In this document: positions 46,433 through 54,234 of the stretch, one piece after another
How the letters are laid out: the number at the start of each line of letters is the position of its first letter
Position numbering within the stretch: the first letter of the stretch is position 1
Translations under genes and position numbers: made by a program
Notes under the pieces: generated by a model
Told to the model about the DNA's origin: nothing
Seen by the model: only the letters and a program-made list of their open reading frames with translations
The model's database searches: none
NCBI RefSeq assembly: GCF_900113705.1
Contig: NZ_FOQI01000003.1
Span: forward strand, 242,979-306,978
Direction of reading: 5' to 3'
Length of the DNA stretch: 64,000 nucleotides
Source of the DNA: Collimonas sp. OK307
GTDB lineage: Bacteria; Pseudomonadota; Gammaproteobacteria; Burkholderiales; Burkholderiaceae_D

Positions 46433-46861
46433 ATGACCAACGGTAAACATGACGCCAATATCCCTTTATTGACCGAGGTCATTGTTCCGCTACCGACTTT
46501 GACCGACATTATAGAAACGCCGCCAGAGGCTATTGCCAGCGCTGCAGTATCAACATCGGCGTCGGCAATCGACGATGAAGACAGTTTCGACTTGCCCTCG
46601 CCCCGGCGGGAGATCACGCTGAGCCAGCATGACTGGGAACGGCTCGAGGCTGAGGTAAGGGAAAAAGTCTTGCAGCAGTTGCAGGACAGGATCGATTTCG
46701 TTATCGAGCAGCGTGTCCGCGACGGCTTGGCGGACGTGTTGCAGACTGCGGTGGAAGGGATGGCGGCGCAAATCAGAAGCGGCTTGCATCAGACCCTGGA
46801 TGAAGTGATTTGCCGAGCAGTAAGCCTGGAATTAGTTAAATTAAAAAAAACAAACATTTGA
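46433..46861 (+). CDS. Small acidic hypothetical protein downstream of holC
   Basis: A 142-residue soluble protein. The first 60 residues are Thr/Ala/Pro/Glu-rich and likely disordered; the rest (about residues 63-140) is predicted helical, with LSQHDWERLEAEVREKVLQQ and IDFVIEQRVRDGL. I do not recognise a domain. The ATG has a GAGGA ribosome binding site 10 bp after the holC stop, so co-expression with holC is likely. A similar small gene follows holC in some Burkholderia, but a family relation is not established here. Confidence 0.6.
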   Translation: MTNGKHDANIPLLTEVIVPLPTLTDIIETPPEAIASAAVSTSASAIDDEDSFDLPSPRREITLSQHDWERLEAEVREKVLQQLQDRIDFVIEQRVRDGLADVLQTAVEGMAAQIRSGLHQTLDEVICRAVSLELVKLKKTNI

Positions 46862-46960
46862 CGCAGTTTTTTTGATTTTCAATCACTATTTGCAATGCCG
46901 TAGATAAAAGTAAAAAAAATAGATCTCATTTTGATCGCCTAAAAAATCTATGTTTTCTTA

Positions 46961-46974
46961 CAATAGCGCTATTG
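46961..46974. promoter_or_regulatory. Perfect 14-bp palindrome upstream of dadA
   Basis: CAATAGCGCTATTG is a perfect palindrome 44 bp before the dadA start in an AT-rich region. Its size and place fit an operator, possibly for the Lrp-type regulator encoded at 48532-49041. Confidence 0.45.
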
Positions 46975-47018
46975 AAAAGCGGTAATTTTGTTTAAAAACG
47001 GTAGTTTTTGGAGATGAG

Positions 47019-48335
47019 ATGAAAGTAATTGTATTGGGCGCCGGCGTTATCGGCACTAGCTCTGCCTGGTTCCTGAACAAGGAAGGTCACGATGTGACAG
47101 TGATCGAACGCCAGCCAGGTGCGGCGCAAGAGACCAGCTTTGCCAACGGCTGCCAGATTTCGGTATCGCATGCCGAGCCTTGGGCCAATCCGCAAGCACC
47201 GTTGAAAGTGTTGAAATGGCTAGGGCAGGAAGATGCGCCGTTGCTGTATCGCTTCCGTCCGGAATGGCTGCAATGGAAATGGGCGCTGAATTTCCTGCGT
47301 GAATGCACACCGGCACGCACCAACGACAATATCCGCCAAATCGTCGCCATCTGCGAATATAGCCGCCAGACCCTGCAAGCCGTACGCGCCGACACTGGCG
47401 TCGACTACGATTGCCTGACACGCGGCATCCTGCATTTCTATACCGACCAAAAAGAATTCGACATCTCGCTGCCGGCCGCGAAGCTGATGCGCGACCTGGG
47501 CTGCCCGCGCGACTCGATCAGCGCCGATGAAGTGGTAAAGATCGAACCTGCCCTGGCCAGCATCCGCGACAAAATCGTCGGCGGCGACTTTACCGCCACC
47601 GATGAATCCGGCGACGTCTATAAATTCACCTCGGGCCTGGCCGATAAAGCCGCCGAAGCGGGCGTAAATTTCCAGTACAACACCAGCGTCACCCGACTGA
47701 TTACCGAAGGCAGCGGCGCCGGCGCCAAGATCACCGGAGTCGAAGTCATCAATGCCGACGGCCGTCACGAAGTACTGCATGCCGACGCTTTCGTGGTTGC
47801 CATGGGCAGCTTCTCGACACCGTTGCTGAAACCGCTGGGTATCGAACTGATGATCTATCCGGGTAAAGGTTATTCTGCCACCTATCAGATTACCAATTCG
47901 GAAGCCGCGCCAAGCGTCTCGCTGACCGACGACGGTTACAAACTGGTGGTGTCACGTCTGGGCGACCGCCTGCGGGTGGCCGGCACCTGCGAACTGAACG
48001 GCTACACGCGTGAACTCAACACCACTCGCTGCGAAGCGATCACACGTCGTACCCGCGAGCTGTTCCCGGACGGCTGCGACTACGACAATCCGGTTTACTG
48101 GACCGGCCTGCGCCCGATGACGCCATCCAACGTGCCGTATATCGGCAAGACCAGAATCAGCAACCTGTTCCTCAATACCGGCCATGGCACGCTCGGCTGG
48201 ACCATGGGTTGCGGTTCCGGACGCGCCATCGCCGAGATCGTCTCGGGCCGCCGGCCGGAGGTCGATTTTGCCTTTACCGGCATGCCACGGCAGGCGCCGC
48301 AGCCATTGATTTTGCCGCGTCCTGTGCAGGCATGA
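47019..48335 (+). CDS. dadA: D-amino acid dehydrogenase small subunit
   Basis: DadA is a membrane-associated FAD enzyme that oxidises D-amino acids, mainly D-alanine, to 2-oxo acids and passes electrons to quinone. The 438-residue protein has the N-terminal VIVLGAGVIGTSSAW loop, the family mark ETSFANGCQISVSHAEPWANP (residues 39-59), GLRPMTPSNVPYIG, and LNTGHGTLGWTMGCGSG. A GGAGATG site precedes the ATG. No racemase gene (dadX) is adjacent. An Lrp-type regulator lies convergent just downstream. Confidence 0.94.
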   Translation: MKVIVLGAGVIGTSSAWFLNKEGHDVTVIERQPGAAQETSFANGCQISVSHAEPWANPQAPLKVLKWLGQEDAPLLYRFRPEWLQWKWALNFLRECTPARTNDNIRQIVAICEYSRQTLQAVRADTGVDYDCLTRGILHFYTDQKEFDISLPAAKLMRDLGCPRDSISADEVVKIEPALASIRDKIVGGDFTATDESGDVYKFTSGLADKAAEAGVNFQYNTSVTRLITEGSGAGAKITGVEVINADGRHEVLHADAFVVAMGSFSTPLLKPLGIELMIYPGKGYSATYQITNSEAAPSVSLTDDGYKLVVSRLGDRLRVAGTCELNGYTRELNTTRCEAITRRTRELFPDGCDYDNPVYWTGLRPMTPSNVPYIGKTRISNLFLNTGHGTLGWTMGCGSGRAIAEIVSGRRPEVDFAFTGMPRQAPQPLILPRPVQA

Positions 48336-48376
48336 TTGCTGTCATGCCTGCTATGGCAAGGCAATGAGCACGCAAT

Positions 48377-48416
48377 AAAAAAGACCGATGCTGGCGACAG
48401 CACCGGTCTTTTTTTT
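48377..48416. terminator. Rho-independent terminator after dadA
   Basis: AAAAAAGACCG and TGCTG pair with CAGCA and CGGTCTTTTTT, with a 4-base loop GCGA and one-base mismatch, followed by T. The preceding A run lets it serve the opposing regulator gene too. Confidence 0.9.
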
Positions 48417-48531
48417 ATCTGTTTTTTTTATCTGTGGCGATCGGCTGTGGCATGGCGCGGTTTTTGCGTATGTGTCTGCGGGAATCAGTCGCGCCGCTAT
48501 TTTTGCTGCTAAGGCGCACTGTTCGAGTGCA

Positions 48532-49041
48532 TCACTTGGCGATGCGCACCTCGACCGTTGCCGGCTTCTCGTCGAAGGCGACCCGTGTAACGAATTTGGC
48601 GCGTTTCATCGGAAAACGAGATTGGAAATGGCGGACATTGCCGGAACCCGAAATGACCCGGCGCACAAACTGATAATAGGCATCCATATCGATCACATGC
48701 ACGACCAGGAAATAATCATAGTCGCCGGACACGAAATAGCATTGCATGACTTCCGCTTCCTTGTTCATGCGCAGCTCGAATTCCTGCATGTGTTCGTCTG
48801 ACTGGTGATTCAGCGAGATTTCAAGGAACGCCAGCATGCCGTAACCGAGCGCGAACGGATCGACCAGGGAGACATCGCCGCTGATGATGCCGGCCTCGCG
48901 CAAATCGCGCAAGCGGCGCAGGCAGGTTGGCTGGGAAATGTGCGCTTTTTCGGCCAGGGTTCGGGTCGGCATTTGATTGTCGCGCTGCAGCAAGTTCAGC
49001 AGTTTGCGATCGACTTTGTCTAGGGTGTGTTGTTTGCTCAT
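48532..49041 (-). CDS. Lrp/AsnC-family transcriptional regulator
   Basis: A 169-residue Lrp-type regulator. The helix-turn-helix is RTLAEKAHISQPTCLRRLRDLREAGII, followed by the RAM ligand domain (residues ~75-160). The start MSKQHTLDKVDRKLL at 49041 fits the family. It lies between dadA (convergent) and the first binding-protein gene (divergent, 177 bp away). Both D-amino acid catabolism and branched-chain amino acid uptake are classic Lrp-type targets, so it may control both sides. The resemblance to DadR/BkdR-type regulators is by family only. Confidence 0.85.
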   Translation of the reverse strand: MSKQHTLDKVDRKLLNLLQRDNQMPTRTLAEKAHISQPTCLRRLRDLREAGIISGDVSLVDPFALGYGMLAFLEISLNHQSDEHMQEFELRMNKEAEVMQCYFVSGDYDYFLVVHVIDMDAYYQFVRRVISGSGNVRHFQSRFPMKRAKFVTRVAFDEKPATVEVRIAK

Positions 49042-49092
49042 GCCAAGGGAATCAAGGGCTACTCCAGCTGTTTTAAGAATTCGCAAAAACCG

Positions 49093-49123
49093 CTATGCGA
49101 AGCGTTTTTTATGTTGTAACGTT
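49093..49123 (+). promoter_or_regulatory. Conserved 31-bp upstream element, copy 1
   Basis: The element reads TGCGAAG-N9-TGTTGTA-N2-GTT, preceded by CTA. The same element with identical spacing lies before the other two binding-protein genes. In this copy TTCGCA at 49080-49085 forms an inverted repeat with TGCGAA (49096-49101). TTTATTC (49126-49132) and GAATAAA (49143-49149) form a second dyad. The element ends 95 bp before the ATG. Confidence 0.6.
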
Positions 49124-49218
49124 GCTTTATTCGGATCAATCTGAATAAATAATAGAAAAGCAGCGGACGGTAGAACTGTAGTTAGATTGTTTTATTTTAA
49201 ATCCTCAGGAGGATATTC

Positions 49219-50367
49219 ATGCAGAACAAGATCAAAATGATTCCGTTGGCTGGCGCAATTGCAATGGCTTTCGCCTTTGCCGGCCCTGTTTCAGCTCAAG
49301 AAGTCGTCACCATCGGTCAAGTCAGCCCGCTTACAGGTCCTAACGCTCACATCGGCAAGGACAATGAAAACGGCGCTACGATGGCGATCGAGGAACTGAA
49401 CGCCAAGGGCACCATGATCGGCGGTAAAAAAGTTACTTTCGTATTGGCTTCCGAGGATGATGCTTCCGATCCGAAACAAGGCACTGCAGTTGCGCAGAAG
49501 CTGGTGGACGCCAAGGTCAAGGGTGTTATCGGCCACATGAATTCCGGCACGACCATCCCGGCATCGAAGATCTATTACGATGCAGGCATTCCGCAAATCT
49601 CGCCATCCGCCACCAATCCTAAGTACACCCAGCAAGGCTTCAATACCGCGTTCCGCGTGGTGGCCAACGATGGCCAGCTGGGCGGCACCCTGGGCCGCTA
49701 CGCTATCAACACGCTGAAGGCCAAGAACATCGCCGTGATCGATGACCGTACCGCGTACGGCCAAGGGGTTGCGGAAGAGTTCGCCAAGAGCGCCAAGAAG
49801 GCCGGCGGTACTATCGTCGCCACTCAGTTCACGACCGACAAGGCTACCGACTTCAACGCGATTCTGACCTCCATCAAGGCCAAGAATCCTGACCTGATCT
49901 TCTTCGGCGGTATGGATGCGGTCGGCGGCCCGATGCTGCGTCAAATGGACCAGCTCGGCATCAAAGCCAAATACATGGGCGGCGACGGCCTGTGCACCAC
50001 TGAGCTGGCCAAGCTGGCCGGTGCAGGCTTGAAAGACGACCAGGTAGTCTGCGCCGAAGCTGGCGGTGTGCCAGATGCTGGCAAGGCAGCGCTGGAAGAC
50101 TTCAAGGCCAAGTACCAAAAGAGATTCAACCAGGAAGTCGTGATCTACGCACCGTATGAATACGACGCGCTGATGACAATGGTTGACGCCATGCAAAAAG
50201 CCAAGTCGTCCGATCCGAAAAAATACCTGCCTGAACTGGCCAAGATTCACCATCAAGGCGTGACGGGCGTGATCTCGTTCGACCCTAAGGGCGACATCAA
50301 GGACGGTTCGCTGACTTTGTACACCTACAAGGATGGCAAACGCACTTTGCTGACAGTGACAAAATAA
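49219..50367 (+). CDS. Branched-chain amino acid ABC transporter substrate-binding protein, copy 1
   Basis: A 382-residue periplasmic binding protein of the LivJ/LivK family. It has a Sec signal peptide (cleavage after PVSA-Q) and the two-lobe type I fold. Ligand-site segments match the family: NSGTTIPAS, ISPSATNP, DRTAYGQG, FFGGMDAVGGPM. Family members bind Leu/Ile/Val or related amino acids and deliver them to LivHMGF. An AGGAGG site lies 6 bp before the ATG. It is the first of three tandem paralogues and no permease or ATPase gene is nearby. A terminator follows, so it is separately transcribed or attenuated. Confidence 0.93.
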   Translation: MQNKIKMIPLAGAIAMAFAFAGPVSAQEVVTIGQVSPLTGPNAHIGKDNENGATMAIEELNAKGTMIGGKKVTFVLASEDDASDPKQGTAVAQKLVDAKVKGVIGHMNSGTTIPASKIYYDAGIPQISPSATNPKYTQQGFNTAFRVVANDGQLGGTLGRYAINTLKAKNIAVIDDRTAYGQGVAEEFAKSAKKAGGTIVATQFTTDKATDFNAILTSIKAKNPDLIFFGGMDAVGGPMLRQMDQLGIKAKYMGGDGLCTTELAKLAGAGLKDDQVVCAEAGGVPDAGKAALEDFKAKYQKRFNQEVVIYAPYEYDALMTMVDAMQKAKSSDPKKYLPELAKIHHQGVTGVISFDPKGDIKDGSLTLYTYKDGKRTLLTVTK

Positions 50368-50388
50368 TCGTCTCGCGCAGTATCCGGA

Positions 50389-50417
50389 AACGCCCCGTCT
50401 GACGGGGCGTTTTTTTT
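50389..50417 (+). terminator. Rho-independent terminator after binding-protein copy 1
   Basis: CGCCCCGT pairs with ACGGGGCG around three bases, followed by eight T. Confidence 0.93.
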
Positions 50418-50689
50418 ATTACACAATATTACGCATTTGCACGCATTAGTACGTGCCAAAGAATTTGCCGGCAGTTACGCGAAACGCGACTGCCGCTTAT
50501 CTTCCCGCCAGCGCCGCCCCGCGCCAAATATCCTCGTTATCCCAGCTGCATTCCCCACCTCAGCCGTGAGGGTATTGTTTAAAACACAGGAAAAACCTAT
50601 GCGAAGATTTTTTTCTGTTGTAATGTTTACATGTTCCGCTGAGCAAACAGCGGGAAATCTTTGCTTACTTAATCCTTAGGAGGAAACAC
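50418..50689 (+). other. Spacer before binding-protein copy 2, with a hairpin
   Basis: The gap between copy 1 and copy 2 totals 322 bp including the terminator. It contains a hairpin GGCAGT-TA-CGCG-AAA-CGCG-ACTGCC (50470-50494), then non-coding C-rich sequence, then the conserved element at 50597-50627 and an AGGAGG ribosome binding site. No gene is seen. Confidence 0.5.
50597..50627 (+). promoter_or_regulatory. Conserved 31-bp upstream element, copy 2
   Basis: TGCGAAG-N9-TGTTGTA-N2-GTT, again preceded by CTA, 62 bp before the start codon of binding-protein copy 2. Flanking sequence does not match copies 1 and 3, so the element stands out as selectively conserved. Confidence 0.6.
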
Positions 50690-51841
50690 GTGCAGATGAA
50701 GAATAAAATGTTACCGTTGGCTGCAGCAATCGCGATGGCCCTGGGCGCTGCCGGCTCGGCCTATGCCGAGGAACAAATCGTCAAGATCGGCCATGTCGGT
50801 CCGGTGACCGGCCCTTCGGCCCATCTCGGCAAAGACATGGAAAACGGCGCCAAGATGGCGATCGAAGAATTGAACGCCAAGGGCGTTACCCTGGGCGGCA
50901 AGAAAATCAAATTCGTCTTGCTGGCGGAAGATGATGCATCCGATCCCAAGCAAGGCACGGCCGCAGCGCAGAAACTGGTGGACGCCAAAATCGACGGCGT
51001 TATCGGCCACCTGAATTCGGGCACCACGATTCCGGCTTCCAAGATCTACTACGATGCCGGCATCCCGCAAATCTCGCCGGCTGCCACCAGCCCGAAATAC
51101 ACCCAGCAAGGTTTTAACAGCGTATTCCGCGTAGTCGCCAACGACGGCCAGCTGGGCGGCACGCTGGGACGTTATGCGGCCACCACGCTGAAAGCCAAGA
51201 ATATCGCCGTGATCGACGATCGTACCGCTTACGGTCAAGGGGTTGCGCAGGAATTCGCCAAGGGCGCCAAAGCCGCTGGCGTGAATATCGTCGCGACCCA
51301 GTTCACCAACGACAAGGCGACCGACTTCAACGCCATCCTGACTTCCATCAAAGCCAAGAATCCGGATGTTATTTTCTTCGGCGGCATGGATGCGGTTGCC
51401 GGCCCGATGCTGCGCCAGATGAAACAGCTCGGCATCAAGGCCAAGTTCATGGGCGGCGACGGCATGTGTACTGCCGAACTGGGCAAACTGGGAGGCGATG
51501 GCGTGATCAATGACCAGGTAGTGTGCGCGGAAGCCGGCGGCGTCGAAGATTCGGGTAAAAAAGGCCTGGACGATTTCAAGGCGGCCTTCCAGAAGAAATA
51601 CAACACTGAAGTCAAACTGTATGCGCCCTACTCGTACGACTCTGTGATGACCATGGTGGAAGCCATGCAAAAAGCCAACTCCGCCGATCCGAAAAAATAT
51701 CTGCCGGAACTGGCGAAGATCCATCACAAGGGCGTGACCGGCATGGTCGCCTTCGATGCCAAGGGCGATATCAAGGACGGCACGTTGACCTTGTACACCT
51801 ACAAGGACGGCAAGCGCACCTTGCTGGCGGTCACTAAATAA
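50690..51841 (+). CDS. Branched-chain amino acid ABC transporter substrate-binding protein, copy 2
   Basis: A 383-residue paralogue of the preceding protein, with signal peptide (SAYA-E) and the same segments: NSGTTIPAS, ISPAATSP, DRTAYGQG, FFGGMDAVAGPM. Long blocks are identical to copies 1 and 3. A GTG at 50690 sits 5 bp after AGGAGG and is taken as start, by analogy with copy 3; ATG 50696 is the alternative. The pocket segment SPAAT differs from SPSAT of copy 1, so ligand preference may differ. Confidence 0.92.
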   Translation: MQMKNKMLPLAAAIAMALGAAGSAYAEEQIVKIGHVGPVTGPSAHLGKDMENGAKMAIEELNAKGVTLGGKKIKFVLLAEDDASDPKQGTAAAQKLVDAKIDGVIGHLNSGTTIPASKIYYDAGIPQISPAATSPKYTQQGFNSVFRVVANDGQLGGTLGRYAATTLKAKNIAVIDDRTAYGQGVAQEFAKGAKAAGVNIVATQFTNDKATDFNAILTSIKAKNPDVIFFGGMDAVAGPMLRQMKQLGIKAKFMGGDGMCTAELGKLGGDGVINDQVVCAEAGGVEDSGKKGLDDFKAAFQKKYNTEVKLYAPYSYDSVMTMVEAMQKANSADPKKYLPELAKIHHKGVTGMVAFDAKGDIKDGTLTLYTYKDGKRTLLAVTK

Positions 51842-51867
51842 ATAACATTCACCGGCTGTTTCATGGG

Positions 51868-51899
51868 GCGCCCCGGCCTTAGCGTCGGGGCGCTTTTTT
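51868..51899 (+). terminator. Rho-independent terminator after binding-protein copy 2
   Basis: GCGCCCCG pairs perfectly with CGGGGCGC around ten bases, followed by six T. Confidence 0.93.
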
Positions 51900-51969
51900 A
51901 TTTTTCCCCTGCTGCTCTGCACATTACACATATCATTCTGCGGAATTGACAAAAAAACATATAAAAGCG

Positions 51970-52000
51970 CTTTGCGAAGCTATTCATATGTTGTACCGTT
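51970..52000 (+). promoter_or_regulatory. Conserved 31-bp upstream element, copy 3
   Basis: TGCGAAG-N9-TGTTGTA-N2-GTT, preceded by CTT, 110 bp before the start codon of copy 3. A TTGACA at 51946-51951 lies just upstream. The varying distance to the three start codons argues for a promoter or operator rather than a translation signal. Confidence 0.6.
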
Positions 52001-52110
52001 TAACTCCGCGGACAGACCGAACTACCGATTGAAGTCGGCTGTCTAAAAAATTGCTTGCCATTAATCTATCAATTTATTAATTTCGCTGCAAATCCTCAGG
52101 AGGAAATCTG

Positions 52111-53253
52111 GTGCACAAAATGAAAATGATTCCGTTGACCGCTGCCATCGCATTGGCCGTGTCTGCAAGCGCTTATGCGCAGGAACAAGTGGTCAAGATC
52201 GCACACGTCGGCCCGATCACCGGCCCCATCGCCCACATCGGCAAAGACAATGAAAACGGCGCCAGGATGGCGATCGAAGAGTTGAACGCGAAAAGCATTA
52301 CGCTGGACGGCAAGAAAACCAAATTCATGTTGATGGCGGAAGATGATGCATCCGATCCGAAACAAGCCACTGCAGTAGCGCAAAAACTGGTCGACGCCAA
52401 AGTGGCCGGCGTCATTGGCCACGTCAATTCGGGCACTTCGATTCCTGCGTCGAAAATTTATTACGATGCCGGCATCCCGCAAATTTCGCCTTCGACTACC
52501 AGCGCAAAGTATACCCAGCAAAATTTCAACACCACCTTCCGCGTAGTGGCTAGCGATGCCCAACTGGGTAGCGCCCTGGGCCGATATGCAGCCAAGACAT
52601 TGCATGCCAAGACCGCAGCCGTGATTGACGACCGCACCGCCTATGGCCAGGGCCTGGCGGAAGAATTTACCAAAGCGGCCAAGGCGGCCGGCATGACCAT
52701 CGTGTCCACCCAATACACCAACGACAAGGCGACCGACTTCAATGCGATCCTGACCTCGTTCAAGGCCAGGAAACCTGATATCGTGTTTTTCGGCGGACTG
52801 GATGCCGGCGGCGGCCCTATGCTGCGCCAGATGAAGCAGCTGGCCATCAATGCCAAATTCATGGGTGGCGACGCCATTTGCACTTCCGACCTGCCTAAAC
52901 TGGCGGGCGACGGCATCGGCAACAATCAAGTGATTTGCGCCGAAGCCGGCGGCGTGGAAGAGTCCGCCCGGAAAGGCCTGGACGATTTCAAGACAGCCTA
53001 CAAGCAAAAATATGGCAAGGACGTCGTGATCTATGCGCCGTACACCTACGATGCCTTGATGACCATGGCAGACGCGATGCAAAAAGCCAAGTCTGCCGAT
53101 CCGAAAAAATACCTGCCGGAGCTGGCCAAGATTCACCACAAGGGCGTGACCGGCATGATCTCGTTTGACGCCAAGGGCGACATCAAGGACGGCACGATCA
53201 CTTTATATACCTACAGGGATGGCCAGCGTACCCAGCTGGCAGTAACGAAGTAA
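52111..53253 (+). CDS. Branched-chain amino acid ABC transporter substrate-binding protein, copy 3
   Basis: A 380-residue third paralogue with signal peptide (SAYA-Q). It is the most divergent: the pocket segment reads ISPSTTSA and the later one FFGGLDAGGGPM. NSGTSIPAS replaces NSGTTIPAS. The start is GTG 52111, preceded by AGGAGG; an ATG lies three codons in. It would be exported and bind an amino acid for an ABC importer encoded elsewhere. Confidence 0.92.
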   Translation: MHKMKMIPLTAAIALAVSASAYAQEQVVKIAHVGPITGPIAHIGKDNENGARMAIEELNAKSITLDGKKTKFMLMAEDDASDPKQATAVAQKLVDAKVAGVIGHVNSGTSIPASKIYYDAGIPQISPSTTSAKYTQQNFNTTFRVVASDAQLGSALGRYAAKTLHAKTAAVIDDRTAYGQGLAEEFTKAAKAAGMTIVSTQYTNDKATDFNAILTSFKARKPDIVFFGGLDAGGGPMLRQMKQLAINAKFMGGDAICTSDLPKLAGDGIGNNQVICAEAGGVEESARKGLDDFKTAYKQKYGKDVVIYAPYTYDALMTMADAMQKAKSADPKKYLPELAKIHHKGVTGMISFDAKGDIKDGTITLYTYRDGQRTQLAVTK

Positions 53254-53314
53254 CTGCGTCGCAGGGTGGGCACGCCTTTGTGCCCGCCCACCTATTCCGA
53301 GATACAAGTTAAAG

Positions 53315-53344
53315 AGCGTTCCGGTTTGCCTGGACGCTTTTTTT
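53315..53344 (+). terminator. Terminator after binding-protein copy 3
   Basis: AGCGTTCCGG pairs with CCTGGACGCT (two mismatches) and is followed by seven T. A separate strong hairpin of GGTGGGCAC with GTGCCCGCCCACC lies at 53265-53292. Confidence 0.75.
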
Positions 53345-53361
53345 ATTAGACTTCCAGCCAT

Positions 53362-53386
53362 AAAAAAAGGCGCTCATCTGAGCGCC
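53362..53386 (-). terminator. Rho-independent terminator of the cytochrome c gene
   Basis: GGCGCTCA and TGAGCGCC pair perfectly (53369-53386) with a two-base loop; on the - strand seven T follow. Confidence 0.9.
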
Positions 53387-53410
53387 CTGTTAGCGGCATG
53401 GCCTGCGCTA

Positions 53411-53722
53411 TTACTTCAGCGACAAAATCCATTTCACCAGCGTATGCGCTTCGGCTTCGCTCACTTGTGGATTGGCCGGCATCGGGATCGCACCCCAGGT
53501 ACCTGTGCTGCCTTTCAACACTTTTTGCACCAGCATGTCTTCAGCGCCTTTTTGACCGGCGAATTTCGCTGCAACGTCCTTGTACGCAGGACCGACCACC
53601 TTGTTAGTTACCGAGTGGCACGCCAGACAGTTCTTGGCTTTTGCCAGATCCAGACCGGCGTCCGCCAGGGCGGAACCTGAGGCCATTGCACCAAGCACTG
53701 CACAGATCAACAAACGTTTCAT
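53411..53722 (-). CDS. Class I c-type cytochrome (c551/c552-like)
   Basis: A 103-residue periplasmic electron carrier. A signal peptide ends at ALA-D, followed by the haem site CLACH and a distal methionine in IPMPANP, with the C-terminal helix EAHTLVKWILSL. The protein matches small c551 cytochromes that carry electrons to terminal oxidases or nitrite reductase. The ATG at 53722 gives a proper signal peptide. Its physiological partner is not evident from neighbours. Confidence 0.92.
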   Translation of the reverse strand: MKRLLICAVLGAMASGSALADAGLDLAKAKNCLACHSVTNKVVGPAYKDVAAKFAGQKGAEDMLVQKVLKGSTGTWGAIPMPANPQVSEAEAHTLVKWILSLK

Positions 53723-53885
53723 TCTTATCTCCGTCAAAAAAATGTGACACCATTTTACCTGCCCGCCTGCATTGTCTCATATCTCGGAAACACCTACATA
53801 CATCTGAAATTCAACATATCAGACCGACATCCGTTGACCACAGGCATCTTTCGCCCTATCCTTTCCGCATAGAAAAGGGAAAGCC

Positions 53886-54122
53886 ATGCCACTGATTATT
53901 CTTATCGTTTCACTAATAGCGTTAAAATACTTCGAGATCGGTCCGTTTGACGGCATATCGTGGTGGTGGATCGCTGGCCTGATGGCGGTCGCCTTTATCT
54001 GGTTTGAGTTCCTGGAGCGGATGCTCGGCCTGGACAAGCGCAAAGCGCACGAAGCAATCGAAAAGACCAGGCAGGAACGGGTCAAGAAGACCTTTGAGAA
54101 CCATAAAGGCCGGGGCCGCTGA
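53886..54122 (+). CDS. Small Trp-rich membrane protein (TIGR04438-like)
   Basis: A 78-residue protein with two hydrophobic segments (residues 2-17 and 26-44) around the motif GISWWWIAGLMAVAFIWFE, and a basic charged tail rich in Lys/Arg/Glu. It matches the small Trp-rich family found in Burkholderiales, whose function is unknown. It is monocistronic with its own terminator. Confidence 0.75.
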   Translation: MPLIILIVSLIALKYFEIGPFDGISWWWIAGLMAVAFIWFEFLERMLGLDKRKAHEAIEKTRQERVKKTFENHKGRGR

Positions 54123-54153
54123 AATACGCAGGAAGACATCGTTATGCAACACC

Positions 54154-54182
54154 AAAAGCCGGTACTTCTCCGGCTTTTTTAT
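54154..54182 (+). terminator. Rho-independent terminator after the Trp-rich protein gene
   Basis: AAAAGCCGG pairs with CCGGCTTTT around seven bases, followed by T. Confidence 0.9.
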
Positions 54183-54234
54183 TAGTTACGGGCTTTTGAC
54201 GACGAATGTTCGACGACGAATTTAAGAAGAATAT

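Noticed and set aside
49093..52000. The TGTTGTA block as a GcvB-type small-RNA target site
   Set aside because: GcvB pairs with CA-rich target sequence, and this block is GT-rich. Its distance from the start codons also varies too much.
49291..53139. Long - strand frames opposite each of the three binding-protein genes
   Set aside because: Their similarity to each other simply follows from the paralogous sense genes. Codon bias keeps the opposite strand open.
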